DNA of 6,697 nucleotides, from positions 3,086-9,782 of the forward strand of contig DPLS01000284.1 of assembly GCA_003541875.1 (NCBI GenBank), written 5' to 3'. Source of the DNA: Bacteroidota bacterium (GTDB lineage: Bacteria > Bacteroidota > Ignavibacteria > UBA10030 > UBA6906). This document shows, piece after piece, positions 1-6,552 of this stretch. Under the pieces are notes generated by a model, which worked only from the letters and a program-made list of their open reading frames with translations, was not told the origin of the DNA and searched no databases. Every line of letters starts with the position of its first letter. Position 1 is the first letter of the stretch. A program made the position numbers and the translations under genes.

Positions 1-384
1 AACCGGCTCGTGCATTTTTCGGAATACGATGGAGGTGGAAATCTCATCGTGCAGGACGGCCATCCCATCGCCGGGTTTCCAGATATCATGGCAAATGTGA
101 GGCTATCATATACGAACAAAGCATTCACCGGGTCCGTTGCGGGAAAGTTCGTCGGCCCATTCTATACAGACAATTTCAAGAATCAGGATAACCGGAACGA
201 TGCCTATGTTGTCATGAACATGGATTTATCATATGACTTTCCAAAGACACTCGGAGTCGGTGTGACGGTTCGAGGTGAAGTGAACAACGTGTTGAATACA
301 CTGTACACCGCAAATGGATTCGGCAATCAATTCTTCCCTGCGGCAGAGCGGAACTACCTCATTGGTCTCACCGTTGGCTTGTGA
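1..384 (+). CDS. TonB-dependent outer-membrane receptor, C-terminal end (5' truncated by window); probable thiamine uptake receptor
   Basis: The frame is open from base 1 to the TGA at 382-384, giving 127 residues with the true start upstream of the window. The residues look like the last strands of a TonB-dependent receptor beta-barrel. A 'GFPDIMANVRLSY' stretch is followed by alternating polar/hydrophobic strands, a 'KFVGPFYTDNF' segment, a 'VNNVLNTLYTANG' turn and a closing 'FFPAAERNYLIGLTVGL' strand; the ExxNxLxxxY and FPAAERN patterns are typical of this end of the barrel. Such receptors import scarce ligands through the outer membrane using TonB/ExbBD energy. The plug domain and TonB box are not visible, so the ligand cannot be read from this fragment. 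Thiamine is inferred from the thiamine pyrophosphokinase 9 bases downstream. The chain ends in Leu rather than the usual Phe. Family call firm; substrate tentative. Confidence 0.85.
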   Translation, partial: NRLVHFSEYDGGGNLIVQDGHPIAGFPDIMANVRLSYTNKAFTGSVAGKFVGPFYTDNFKNQDNRNDAYVVMNMDLSYDFPKTLGVGVTVRGEVNNVLNTLYTANGFGNQFFPAAERNYLIGLTVGL

Positions 385-393
385 GGCAATGAT

Positions 394-1020
394 ATGACCA
401 ACCGTGCACTTATCATCTGCAATGGCGAACCACCCACACGTCGGCTTGTACGTAAGCTTGCCTCGCATGCCGACCTGATTGTCGCGGCCGATGGTGGAGC
501 GAACGCTGCCAGACTGTACGGCATTCGTCCACACATCATCATCGGTGATCTTGACTCTGTTTCGGCCACGACGAAGCGTGTCTTTGCATCTTCTTCAATC
601 CTCCGGGTGAGAAGGCAGGACAACACAGACCTCGAAAAGGCTCTTGACTATCTGGTGTCCAAGAGCATCAAGAACGTCTGCATCGTCGGGGCAACGGGAC
701 GGCGGATTGACTTCACCTTTGGCAATCTCTCCGTTATCTGGAACTACACATCTAGGATGAGGATCACCTTCGTTGGTGACGGTTGGAAGGCCATGCCTGT
801 CGAGTCCGGAAAGGAAGTCAGAGCGAAAGTCGGAACCACCGTAAGCCTGATCCCGTTCGGACCCTGCAGCGGCATCACGCTGAAGGGACTGCGCTACCCC
901 CTCACGAATGCGACCATGAAGGTAGGAGAAATTGGCGTTAGCAATATTGTGAAACGATCTCCGTTCAGCATCACGGTTCGCCGGGGGAATATGCTCTTGT
1001 TCATCATGGATCGTGCATGA
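394..1020 (+). CDS. Thiamine pyrophosphokinase
   Basis: This 208-residue protein, a usual length for the family, should transfer pyrophosphate from ATP to thiamine in the cytoplasm and make thiamine diphosphate directly from salvaged vitamin. Visible motifs are ADGGAN (residues 32-37) and GDLDS (51-55), the acidic ATP/Mg site; QDNTD (75-79), followed by the usual 'EKALDYL'; and a glycine-rich 'VGATGRRIDFTFGNL' at 98-112. The C-terminal thiamine-binding part has 'GITLKGLRYPLTNATM' and 'GEIGVSN' (159-185) and ends in a 'RRGNMLLF' strand. The DH usual after GGRL is DF here (D106, F107). ATG 394 is the natural start: the earlier ATG at 389 stops after two codons, and GTGAGG at 381-386 may serve as a weak ribosome site over the receptor's stop codon. 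The 3' end overlaps the symporter by four bases. The eukaryote-style symbol tnr3 used for Bacteroidota homologues is not applied. Confidence 0.93.
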   Translation: MTNRALIICNGEPPTRRLVRKLASHADLIVAADGGANAARLYGIRPHIIIGDLDSVSATTKRVFASSSILRVRRQDNTDLEKALDYLVSKSIKNVCIVGATGRRIDFTFGNLSVIWNYTSRMRITFVGDGWKAMPVESGKEVRAKVGTTVSLIPFGPCSGITLKGLRYPLTNATMKVGEIGVSNIVKRSPFSITVRRGNMLLFIMDRA

Positions 1021-2408
1021 TTACTCTTTCCCTGGCTGACGAGATTCTGATCGCAGCGTACTTCATTGCGGTCCTTGCCATCGGCTTCTTCACCAGCAAG
1101 AAATCGGGAACAGATACTTCGGACTTCCTCCTTGCAGGCCGCTCGTTGACGCTTCCTGTGTTCGTCATGACGCTCGTCTCCACCTGGTACGGTGGCATCC
1201 TCGGCGTCGGCGAGTTCTCCTACCGCTATGGCATTTCCAACTGGATGGTGCAGGGAGTTCCGTACTACATCTTCGCTGCTGTCTTTGCATTTCTTCTGGC
1301 CAAAAAGATTCGTGCGACAAATCTTCTCACTATTCCGGACAAGCTTCATCAAAGCTATGACAAGAAGACCGCGTTGCTCGGTGCCTTCCTCACATTCATC
1401 CTCATGACCCCCGCCCCCTACGTCCTGATGCTTGCACTGTTGCTGCAGCTCGTTACCGGTTGGGGGATCGTCTTGTGCGTGCTGATTGGCACTGTTGCAA
1501 CCACGGCATACTTGTTCTTCGGCGGCTTCCGATCTGATGTGAACACGGACATCTTCGAGTTCGTGCTCATGTTTGTCGGGTTTGCCGTAATTCTTCCGTT
1601 CGCGTACCAGAAGTTTGGAGGATGGGAATTCATTCAGCAACACGTTCCGCCTTCACATCTCACATGGAACGGGGGCAACTCGGTGCAGTTCGTGATCGTG
1701 TGGTTCTTCATAGCGCTCTGGACACTTCTTGATCCTGCATTTCACCAGCGCTGCTACGCGGCGAAGTCGGGCCCTGTGGCGCAGAAGGGGATCCTCGTCT
1801 CGATCATTTTCTGGTTTGCGTTTGATGCAATGACCGCAATGGCGGGACTGTATGCCCGGGCAGTTCTTCCAAAACTTGATCAGCCGGTGATGGCGTATCC
1901 GATGCTTGCTGAACTCACGCTGCCGTCAATGGCCAAAGGACTCTTCTACATCGGCATGTTGGCAACGATCATGTCCACGTTGAACACGCTCGCATTTGTG
2001 TCTGCGACAACCATCGGTCGCGACATCGTGTGGCGACACCGTGGTGACGAGGATGATTCCAGAGTGAATCACTATACTCGGTGGGGTCTTCTGTTAGCCG
2101 CATTACTTTCCATCCTTCTGGCGTTAGCTATTCCTTCCGTAATCAAGCTCTGGTACGCCATCGGGACAGTTATTATTCCCGGTTTACTCTTGCCTGTGGT
2201 GGCAAGCTACTTTGAGCGATGGAAGGTGTCAGCCCCCTACGCCTTCACGGCGATGCTGTTGGGCTGGCTAACTTCGTCGGCCTGGCTGCTCGCCGGTTGG
2301 ACGCAAGAGTTGGGCAATGCGAACCTCTATCCACTTGGGATTGAGCCTATGTACCCAGGGCTTCTTGTCTCAATACTGATCTGGGCTTTCGGGATGACTC
2401 GTAGGTAG
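1017..2408 (+). CDS. Sodium:solute symporter (SSS family), candidate thiamine permease
   Basis: This 463-residue inner-membrane protein has about 12-13 hydrophobic segments by eye, near residues 8-25, 46-64, 78-95, 119-145, 148-168, 178-196, 222-240, 256-282, 306-330, 355-373, 378-397, 405-427 and 446-460. Family marks are 'FLLAGRSLTLPVF' (38-50) before the first core helix, 'STWYGG' (55-60) within it, 'DPAFHQRCYAAKS' (239-251), and 'MSTLNTLAFVSATTIGRDI' (319-337). In the last of these, S320 and T321 sit where SSS proteins place Na2-site hydroxyls. The ATG lies inside the ATGA that also stops the kinase gene, and no ribosome site is visible, so translational coupling is likely. SSS members carry pantothenate, proline, sugars and other solutes, and sequence alone does not fix the ligand. 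Position after a receptor and a thiamine pyrophosphokinase suggests thiamine, the role proposed for the SSS-type ThiV. Family call firm; substrate inferred. Confidence 0.92.
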   Translation: MITLSLADEILIAAYFIAVLAIGFFTSKKSGTDTSDFLLAGRSLTLPVFVMTLVSTWYGGILGVGEFSYRYGISNWMVQGVPYYIFAAVFAFLLAKKIRATNLLTIPDKLHQSYDKKTALLGAFLTFILMTPAPYVLMLALLLQLVTGWGIVLCVLIGTVATTAYLFFGGFRSDVNTDIFEFVLMFVGFAVILPFAYQKFGGWEFIQQHVPPSHLTWNGGNSVQFVIVWFFIALWTLLDPAFHQRCYAAKSGPVAQKGILVSIIFWFAFDAMTAMAGLYARAVLPKLDQPVMAYPMLAELTLPSMAKGLFYIGMLATIMSTLNTLAFVSATTIGRDIVWRHRGDEDDSRVNHYTRWGLLLAALLSILLALAIPSVIKLWYAIGTVIIPGLLLPVVASYFERWKVSAPYAFTAMLLGWLTSSAWLLAGWTQELGNANLYPLGIEPMYPGLLVSILIWAFGMTRR

Positions 2409-2461
2409 CTAGTTTGCATTGGTGAAGAAACAAAGTGACCTCTGAGACTCCTGAACACAAC

Positions 2462-3271
2462 TCACTCCAACCGCTGTCGTGCGACTTCTGCCAGTACCAC
2501 TGCACTTGCACTTGCCACGTTGAGTGAATCCACACCTTCGGCCATCGGAATTCTCGCCGCGTGAGTTGCCGCTCCTCGGACTTCATCGGAGACACCACTG
2601 TCCTCGTTTCCAAACACAATACAAAGATTGTCCACGCAATCAAGATGGTAGAGGCTCGTTTGGGTGTGGGCGTCTGTGACGAGTATGGACATGCCGTATT
2701 CCGTGTGGAGTCTCATGAGTGTTTCGAAAAGAGCGGGGCAGTGGAGAACGGGCATTCTGAACACGGTTCCCATAGAATTCCGTACTGCTCGTCTCAGGTA
2801 CGGACTCGCCGACGTCCCACCAACGAGGATACCCTGGACACCGAAAGCAGCACAGTTGCGGACGACGACACCAACATTCTCAGCAAACACGAGTCCGTCA
2901 AGTGCCACAAATAATCTGGGGGAAGGGGAGCTGTCGACAAGCTGGTCAAGCGATGGTTCCGGTGGAACGCGGACGACCGCCATGATGCCCTGATGCATTC
3001 TGAAGCCGACGATTGCCTCGAGCAGGCTCTTTTCTGCGACGAAGATGTCTGGCGCAGTCAGGGTAATCTTGGATTGGGTGAGAGTCGCAAACCACTCCTC
3101 GGTCAGGAGCATTGAGATCGTGGGGAGTCCTGAGGCAAGAAGCCGTCGGACGACTTTCTCTCCTTCTGCGACGAAGATTCCTTGCTCGTAGTGTTCTGCT
3201 GGACGACGAAGAGTGCGATACGGCTGAAGCTCAGAAAGATCAAGCGATGTGATGCGATGGATGAGGGCCAC
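2462..3271 (-). CDS. SpoU/TrmH-family (SPOUT) RNA 2'-O-methyltransferase
   Basis: This 269-residue enzyme probably methylates a ribose 2'-OH in rRNA or tRNA using S-adenosylmethionine and a trefoil-knot fold. The N-terminal part has 'GIFVAEGEKVVRRLLASG' (31-48), the substrate-binding domain pattern. The catalytic domain carries motif 1 'AENVGVVVRNCAAFG' (130-144) with N132 and R138, then 'YLRRAVRNSMGTVFRMP' (158-174), motif 2 'IVFGNEDSGVS' (218-228) with E223, and motif 3 'IPMAEGVDSLNVASASAVV' (241-259) with the SLN at 249-251. Motif 1 reads FAEN rather than the common DPxN; I believe this is a recognised subfamily form. The start is GTG at 3271: no ATG precedes it in frame before the TGA of the upstream regulator, and the N-terminus aligns with family patterns. 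It lies 51 bases downstream of the regulator on the same strand. Which RNA position it modifies cannot be told. Confidence 0.9.
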   Translation of the reverse strand: MALIHRITSLDLSELQPYRTLRRPAEHYEQGIFVAEGEKVVRRLLASGLPTISMLLTEEWFATLTQSKITLTAPDIFVAEKSLLEAIVGFRMHQGIMAVVRVPPEPSLDQLVDSSPSPRLFVALDGLVFAENVGVVVRNCAAFGVQGILVGGTSASPYLRRAVRNSMGTVFRMPVLHCPALFETLMRLHTEYGMSILVTDAHTQTSLYHLDCVDNLCIVFGNEDSGVSDEVRGAATHAARIPMAEGVDSLNVASASAVVLAEVARQRLE

Positions 3272-3322
3272 GATGGCAATTGCGGACAGTAAGTGTCTGG
3301 CGCAGAAAAGAGCCCGGGTCGA

Positions 3323-4678
3323 TCAGAGCTTAATCTGGAATTGCTGGATCTTTGTGTAGAGCGTCTTCAGACTGATTCCAAGTACTTTTGCGCTCTCTGT
3401 TTTGTTGCCGCGGAAGCTCTTGAGCACTCCTTCAATGTGGAGCCGTTCGACCTCCTTCATCGGGAGCGCCGTGCCAATGATGTTATCGGAGGATCCCGGC
3501 TGCACTATCGCCGAATTGGTGAGTGAGAGATCGCGTGGCTCGATCGTATTGTCCTGGCACAAGATTGCCGCACGTTCAATCACATTTTCCAGCTCGCGGA
3601 TATTACCTGGCCAGTCGTAGTTCATCAGGACTTCCATGGCTCTCTGCGAGATGGTCTTTTTCACCTTGGTCTTCATCTTGGCACCAAGGAAGGAAGAAAC
3701 GAGCAGGGGGATGTCCTGCTTGCGCTGGCGCAGTGATGGTAACTCAATGGTGATGACATTGAGCCTGTACAGCAGGTCCTCACGGAATCTTCCGGCTTTT
3801 ACTTCTTCCTTCAGATTTTTGTTTGTCGCGGAGAGTATTCTGCAATTCGCATTCAAGACTGTGTTACCTCCGACCCGCCGGAACTCGCCGCTCTGAATGA
3901 ACCGGAGAATTTTTGGCTGGACAATCGGACTGATGTCTCCAATCTCATCCAGGAAGAGCGTGCCCTTATTGGCGATTTCCACGATGCCCGGCTTTGATGT
4001 CCGCGCGTCTGTGAAAGCACCTTTTTCATAGCCAAACAGCTCGCTCTCAATAAGCGTGTCGGGAATGGATGCACAGTTAAGGGTCACGAATGGCTCGTCC
4101 TTGCGCTCGCTGTGCTGATAGATGAAATTCGCGATAAGCTCTTTGCCGGTGCCGCTGGGTCCCTGGATCAATACCGTCGACTCGGTGGGTGCCACCTTTG
4201 CAGCGATGTCGAGCACCCTGTGGAATGCTTCGCTTTCCCCGACCATGTGGAATGGTCCCTGCAGCTGATCGAGCTGGTTCTTTAGAACGGTATTGTCGAT
4301 GACAAGCTGTCGACGCTCCAGGGCGCGCTCGATAGTTGTTAGCAGCTCATCGCTCGTGGATGGTTTGGTGATGTAGTCATATGCACCGAGCTTCATGCAT
4401 TCTACGGCGATCTTCACTTCACCCACGCCTGTGAGCATAATGACCTCGATGGAAGGCAAGTTCGCCTTGACAAACTTCAGCACCTCAACGCCGTCCACTT
4501 TGGGCATCCTCACGTCGCTCAGAACAACATGGAAGAGTTTGGTTTGGAGCGCATTGATGGCTGAGACACCATCTGTCGCTGTTTCGACACTGTATCCCTC
4601 GCCGGTAATAAGCGACGAGAGCATGTATCGCACAGCCTCTTCATCATCAACAACCAGAATCGAGGATTGCTTTTTCAT
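3323..4678 (-). CDS. Sigma-54-dependent response regulator, NtrC/AtoC type
   Basis: This 451-residue three-domain transcription activator has a receiver domain at about 5-120, with acidic pocket D11/D12, phosphoacceptor D55 ('VLSDVRMP'), T83 and K105. The AAA+ domain at about 145-372 has Walker A 'GPSGTGKE' (173-180), a sigma-54 contact loop reading 'GAFTDA' (220-225) instead of GAFTGA, Walker B 'GTLFLDEIGD' (239-248), likely arginine fingers R297/R299 in 'GRFREDLLYRLN', and sensor II 'WPGNIRELENV' (356-366). A Fis-type helix-turn-helix closes the protein (about 408-448, 'ESAKVLGISLKTLYTKI'). Phosphorylation by a sensor kinase should trigger ATP hydrolysis that opens sigma-54 promoters. No kinase gene is adjacent, so it is an orphan within this window. 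ATG 4678 begins just before the receiver fold; a sigma-70-like promoter lies upstream. The regulon cannot be read here. Confidence 0.95.
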   Translation of the reverse strand: MKKQSSILVVDDEEAVRYMLSSLITGEGYSVETATDGVSAINALQTKLFHVVLSDVRMPKVDGVEVLKFVKANLPSIEVIMLTGVGEVKIAVECMKLGAYDYITKPSTSDELLTTIERALERRQLVIDNTVLKNQLDQLQGPFHMVGESEAFHRVLDIAAKVAPTESTVLIQGPSGTGKELIANFIYQHSERKDEPFVTLNCASIPDTLIESELFGYEKGAFTDARTSKPGIVEIANKGTLFLDEIGDISPIVQPKILRFIQSGEFRRVGGNTVLNANCRILSATNKNLKEEVKAGRFREDLLYRLNVITIELPSLRQRKQDIPLLVSSFLGAKMKTKVKKTISQRAMEVLMNYDWPGNIRELENVIERAAILCQDNTIEPRDLSLTNSAIVQPGSSDNIIGTALPMKEVERLHIEGVLKSFRGNKTESAKVLGISLKTLYTKIQQFQIKL

Positions 4679-4704
4679 AGCGAGAGCGGTTTTTTGACAA
4701 CTCG

Positions 4705-4733
4705 TATATAGAGAAAAGTGGTCTGAAAATCAA
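4705..4733 (-). promoter_or_regulatory. Predicted sigma-70-like promoter of the response regulator gene
   Basis: Read on the minus strand, TTGATT (4733-4728) is followed after exactly 17 bases by TATATA (4710-4705). That gives a start near 4698 and a leader of about 20 bases before the ATG at 4678. Spacing is ideal and both boxes are close to consensus. The call is by eye only; in some Bacteroidota the housekeeping promoter is of a different type (-33/-7), which would weaken it. Confidence 0.42.
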
Positions 4734-4767
4734 CCATCGGTTCGAGCGTGTGTGGTTCATTGATTTT
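4726..4767. repeat. 8-base inverted repeat in the divergent intergenic region
   Basis: AAAATCAA (4726-4733) and TTGATTTT (4760-4767) are perfect inverted copies separated by 26 bases. The left arm covers the predicted -35 box of the regulator. The right arm contains a rightward TTGATT followed after 17 bases by TAACTT (4783-4788), a poor -10 box. The pair could be an operator or mirrored -35 elements, or chance in AT-rich sequence. The rest of the 188-base gap shows no other convincing signal; the adenosine deaminase promoter was not identified. Confidence 0.3.
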
Positions 4768-4866
4768 GAGGGCAGCAGTGCGTAACTTCTCTACACGTGG
4801 GCGCATGATACTTGAAATCTTCCTGGGCCCGCTTCATCCCGAACTCACATATAGATCCTCCATCCT

Positions 4867-5967
4867 ATGAAACTTGCCGAAACGGTTCTCCGATCACTCC
4901 CAAAAGTTGTGTTGCACGATCATCTCGACGGTGGTTTGCGGCCACAGACCATTATCGATCTGGCAAAGGACCAGAAGTACAAGAAGCTACCGACCACTGA
5001 TGCGGGAGAGTTGGCAGAGTGGTTCCATCGTGGCGCCAAACGAGGGAGCTTAGCACTCTACCTTGAGGGGTTTGCACATACCTGCGGCGTGATGCAGACC
5101 GAAGAGGCATTGGAACGTGTATCGTATGAGATGATGGAAGACATGCACCGCGACGGTGTTGTGTATGTGGAGACAAGGTTCGCTCCCGTGTTCCATACGG
5201 AAAAGGGCTTGCACTGGGACGATGTCCTCAACGCAGTGCTGAAAGGTCTTGAACGAGGCCGGAAGGACTTCGGAGTGGAATTTGGTGTTATCATCTGTGC
5301 AATGCGCAACATGCAGCTCTCTCAAGAGATGGCAGAACTCGCTGTGGATTTCCGCGAGCGTGGTGTTGTTGGCTTTGATCTCGCGGGAGAAGAAGGCGGC
5401 TTCCCGCCCAAAAAGCATGTGGATGCCTTCCACTACATTCAGCGTGAGAATTTCAACATCACCATTCACGCGGGCGAGGCATTTGGCAAAGAGAGCATCT
5501 GGCAGGCCATCCAGTGGTGCGGGGCACATCGCATTGGTCACGCAACTCGTTTGATTGAAGATATCGGTCTCGACAGGCAAGATCCGACGAAGATTGTGAA
5601 GATGGGGTACCTTGCGCAGTATGTCCTGGACAAACGCATTCCGCTTGAGATCTGTTTGTTAAGCAATGTCGATACGGGAGCTGTGAAGAGTGTGGCAGAA
5701 CATCCGTTTGGCATCCTCTACCGTTACAAGTTCCGGGTCACGCTCAACACCGATGATCGCCTGATGAGCAATACGACGATGACAAGGGAATTCAAAGTGG
5801 CGCAGGAAGCCTTCAAGCTGGGACTGGATGAATTGGAGAAGATCACCCTCAATTCCATGAAGAGTGCTTTCATCCCGTACAACCGGCGCATTCAACTCAT
5901 CTACGATGTCATCAAGCCGGGATATGCAAAGGCAAGGGCGAGGTTGAAGAAGAAGAAGGCAGCTTGA
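4867..5967 (+). CDS. add: Adenosine deaminase
   Basis: This 366-residue cytoplasmic zinc enzyme should convert adenosine (and deoxyadenosine) to inosine for purine salvage; its length is usual for bacterial Add. The catalytic set is complete: zinc ligands H17 and H19 in 'LPKVVLHDHLDGGLRP' (11-26), 'GFDLAGEE' (169-176), H201 and the general acid E204 in 'HAGEA', H225 in 'RIGHAT', 'EICLLSN' (261-267), and D296/D297 in 'LNTDD', followed by 'RLMSNTTMTREF'. The last stretch is the usual purine-type deaminase ending rather than that of adenine deaminase. The C-terminus is a lysine-rich tail (about residues 353-364), encoded partly by repeated AAG codons near 5947-5958. ATG 4867 lies ten residues before the LPK motif, as in relatives; no Shine-Dalgarno precedes it. 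It diverges from the regulator and is followed after 76 bases by the phosphatase gene, so an operon is possible but not tight. Confidence 0.95.
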   Translation: MKLAETVLRSLPKVVLHDHLDGGLRPQTIIDLAKDQKYKKLPTTDAGELAEWFHRGAKRGSLALYLEGFAHTCGVMQTEEALERVSYEMMEDMHRDGVVYVETRFAPVFHTEKGLHWDDVLNAVLKGLERGRKDFGVEFGVIICAMRNMQLSQEMAELAVDFRERGVVGFDLAGEEGGFPPKKHVDAFHYIQRENFNITIHAGEAFGKESIWQAIQWCGAHRIGHATRLIEDIGLDRQDPTKIVKMGYLAQYVLDKRIPLEICLLSNVDTGAVKSVAEHPFGILYRYKFRVTLNTDDRLMSNTTMTREFKVAQEAFKLGLDELEKITLNSMKSAFIPYNRRIQLIYDVIKPGYAKARARLKKKKAA

Positions 5968-6043
5968 AGCGAAGAGAACGTCTCTTTCAGCAAACCTTCC
6001 AGCTCGTTATCATCTGTCCAAAGTTATCGTCTCAACAAACCTC

Positions 6044-6544
6044 ATGAATCTCTATCTTGTGCGGCATGCTGACGCTCTCCCCTTGGGGGGAAGGGTTACG
6101 CGTGATGCTGACAGACGGCTTTCACCCCGCGGCGCAGAAGATGCTTTGCTAATGGGACGTGCACTGGCTCGCCTTGATTCAGACGTTGATATAATTGTCA
6201 CGAGTCCTCTCTCCCGTGCGATTGAAACGGGGGAAATTATTGGAAAGGAAACGAGCGATCATCCCATCATGCACGTGTCCGAATGTCTGGCGCCCGGCTT
6301 CAGCAGCAACTCGTTGTTTCGGGAGTTGCTCTCACTCAGTGGAGGCTCGAACATCATCGCTGTAGGTCACCAACCAGATATGTCTGACTTCATTTCATTT
6401 CTTATTTCGGGGAACAAGGAAGCATCTGTCGCGATGAGCGCCGGGTCAATTGCCAAGCTGGTGCTCGAAGGCTCACGACCGCAAGCATACCTCTCGTGGG
6501 TCCTGACACCAGAGGTTGTGCGAACCTTGTCCCTTGGAATGTAG
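6044..6544 (+). CDS. sixA: SixA-type phosphohistidine phosphatase (histidine phosphatase superfamily)
   Basis: This 166-residue single-domain protein has the usual SixA length and removes phosphate via a phosphohistidine intermediate. It opens with '[11 protein letters not shown]', giving the RH(G/A) nucleophile R7-H8. Then come 'RRLSPRG' (24-30), '[15 protein letters not shown]' (52-66) with R58, and the second catalytic histidine H109 in '[11 protein letters not shown]'. This order is typical of SixA rather than of phosphoglycerate mutases. In E. coli SixA acts on phosphohistidine of ArcB and of the nitrogen phosphotransferase protein NPr; the partner here is unknown. No ribosome site is seen upstream of ATG 6044. 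Its stop (6542-6544) overlaps the ribosome site of the next gene, an adenosine-specific kinase family member, which suggests coupled expression and makes that protein a candidate partner (inference). Confidence 0.88.
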   Translation: MNLYLVRHADALPLGGRVTRDADRRLSPRGAEDALLMGRALARLDSDVDIIVTSPLSRAIETGEIIGKETSDHPIMHVSECLAPGFSSNSLFRELLSLSGGSNIIAVGHQPDMSDFISFLISGNKEASVAMSAGSIAKLVLEGSRPQAYLSWVLTPEVVRTLSLGM

Positions 6545-6548
6545 GAGG
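6543..6548 (+). promoter_or_regulatory. Consensus Shine-Dalgarno of the adenosine-specific kinase gene, overlapping the phosphatase stop codon
   Basis: AGGAGG at 6543-6548 lies four bases before ATG 6553 and includes the last two bases of the upstream TAG. It fixes the start and is the only full consensus ribosome site in the window. The overlap implies that ribosomes finishing the phosphatase message arrive on this site. Confidence 0.75.
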
Positions 6549-6552
6549 ATCT

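Noticed and set aside
894..1643. A 249-codon open frame on the minus strand opposite the pyrophosphokinase end and symporter
   Set aside because: Its product is polar and low in recognisable motifs, and it lies wholly antisense to two well-supported genes; it is a shadow of their codon use.
2409..2461. Possible bidirectional terminator between the convergent symporter and methyltransferase genes
   Set aside because: No stem longer than about four base pairs and no flanking T/A runs were found.
2502..2517. Short tandem repeat of TGCACT/TGCAC units
   Set aside because: It encodes an Ala-Ser-Ala-Ser-Ala run in the conserved last motif of the methyltransferase, so coding explains it.
3555..3568. 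TGGCAC followed by TTGC, resembling a sigma-54 -24/-12 promoter
   Set aside because: Only 9 bases separate the GG and GC pairs where 10 are required, and it lies inside the regulator coding sequence.
3676..3687. Palindrome CTTGGCACCAAG
   Set aside because: It lies inside the regulator coding sequence with a two-base centre; probably chance.
4694..4710. TTGACA and TATATA on the plus strand as a promoter for adenosine deaminase
   Set aside because: The boxes are only 5 bases apart; the TATATA fits the leftward promoter instead.
5050..5580. A 176-codon open frame on the minus strand opposite adenosine deaminase
   Set aside because: No family motifs, and fully antisense to a gene with every catalytic residue intact.
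5971..5987. Hairpin GAAGAGA-ACG-TCTCTTT after adenosine deaminase as a terminator
   Set aside because: The stem is AT-rich with a wobble end, and no T-run follows, so it is too weak to call an intrinsic terminator.
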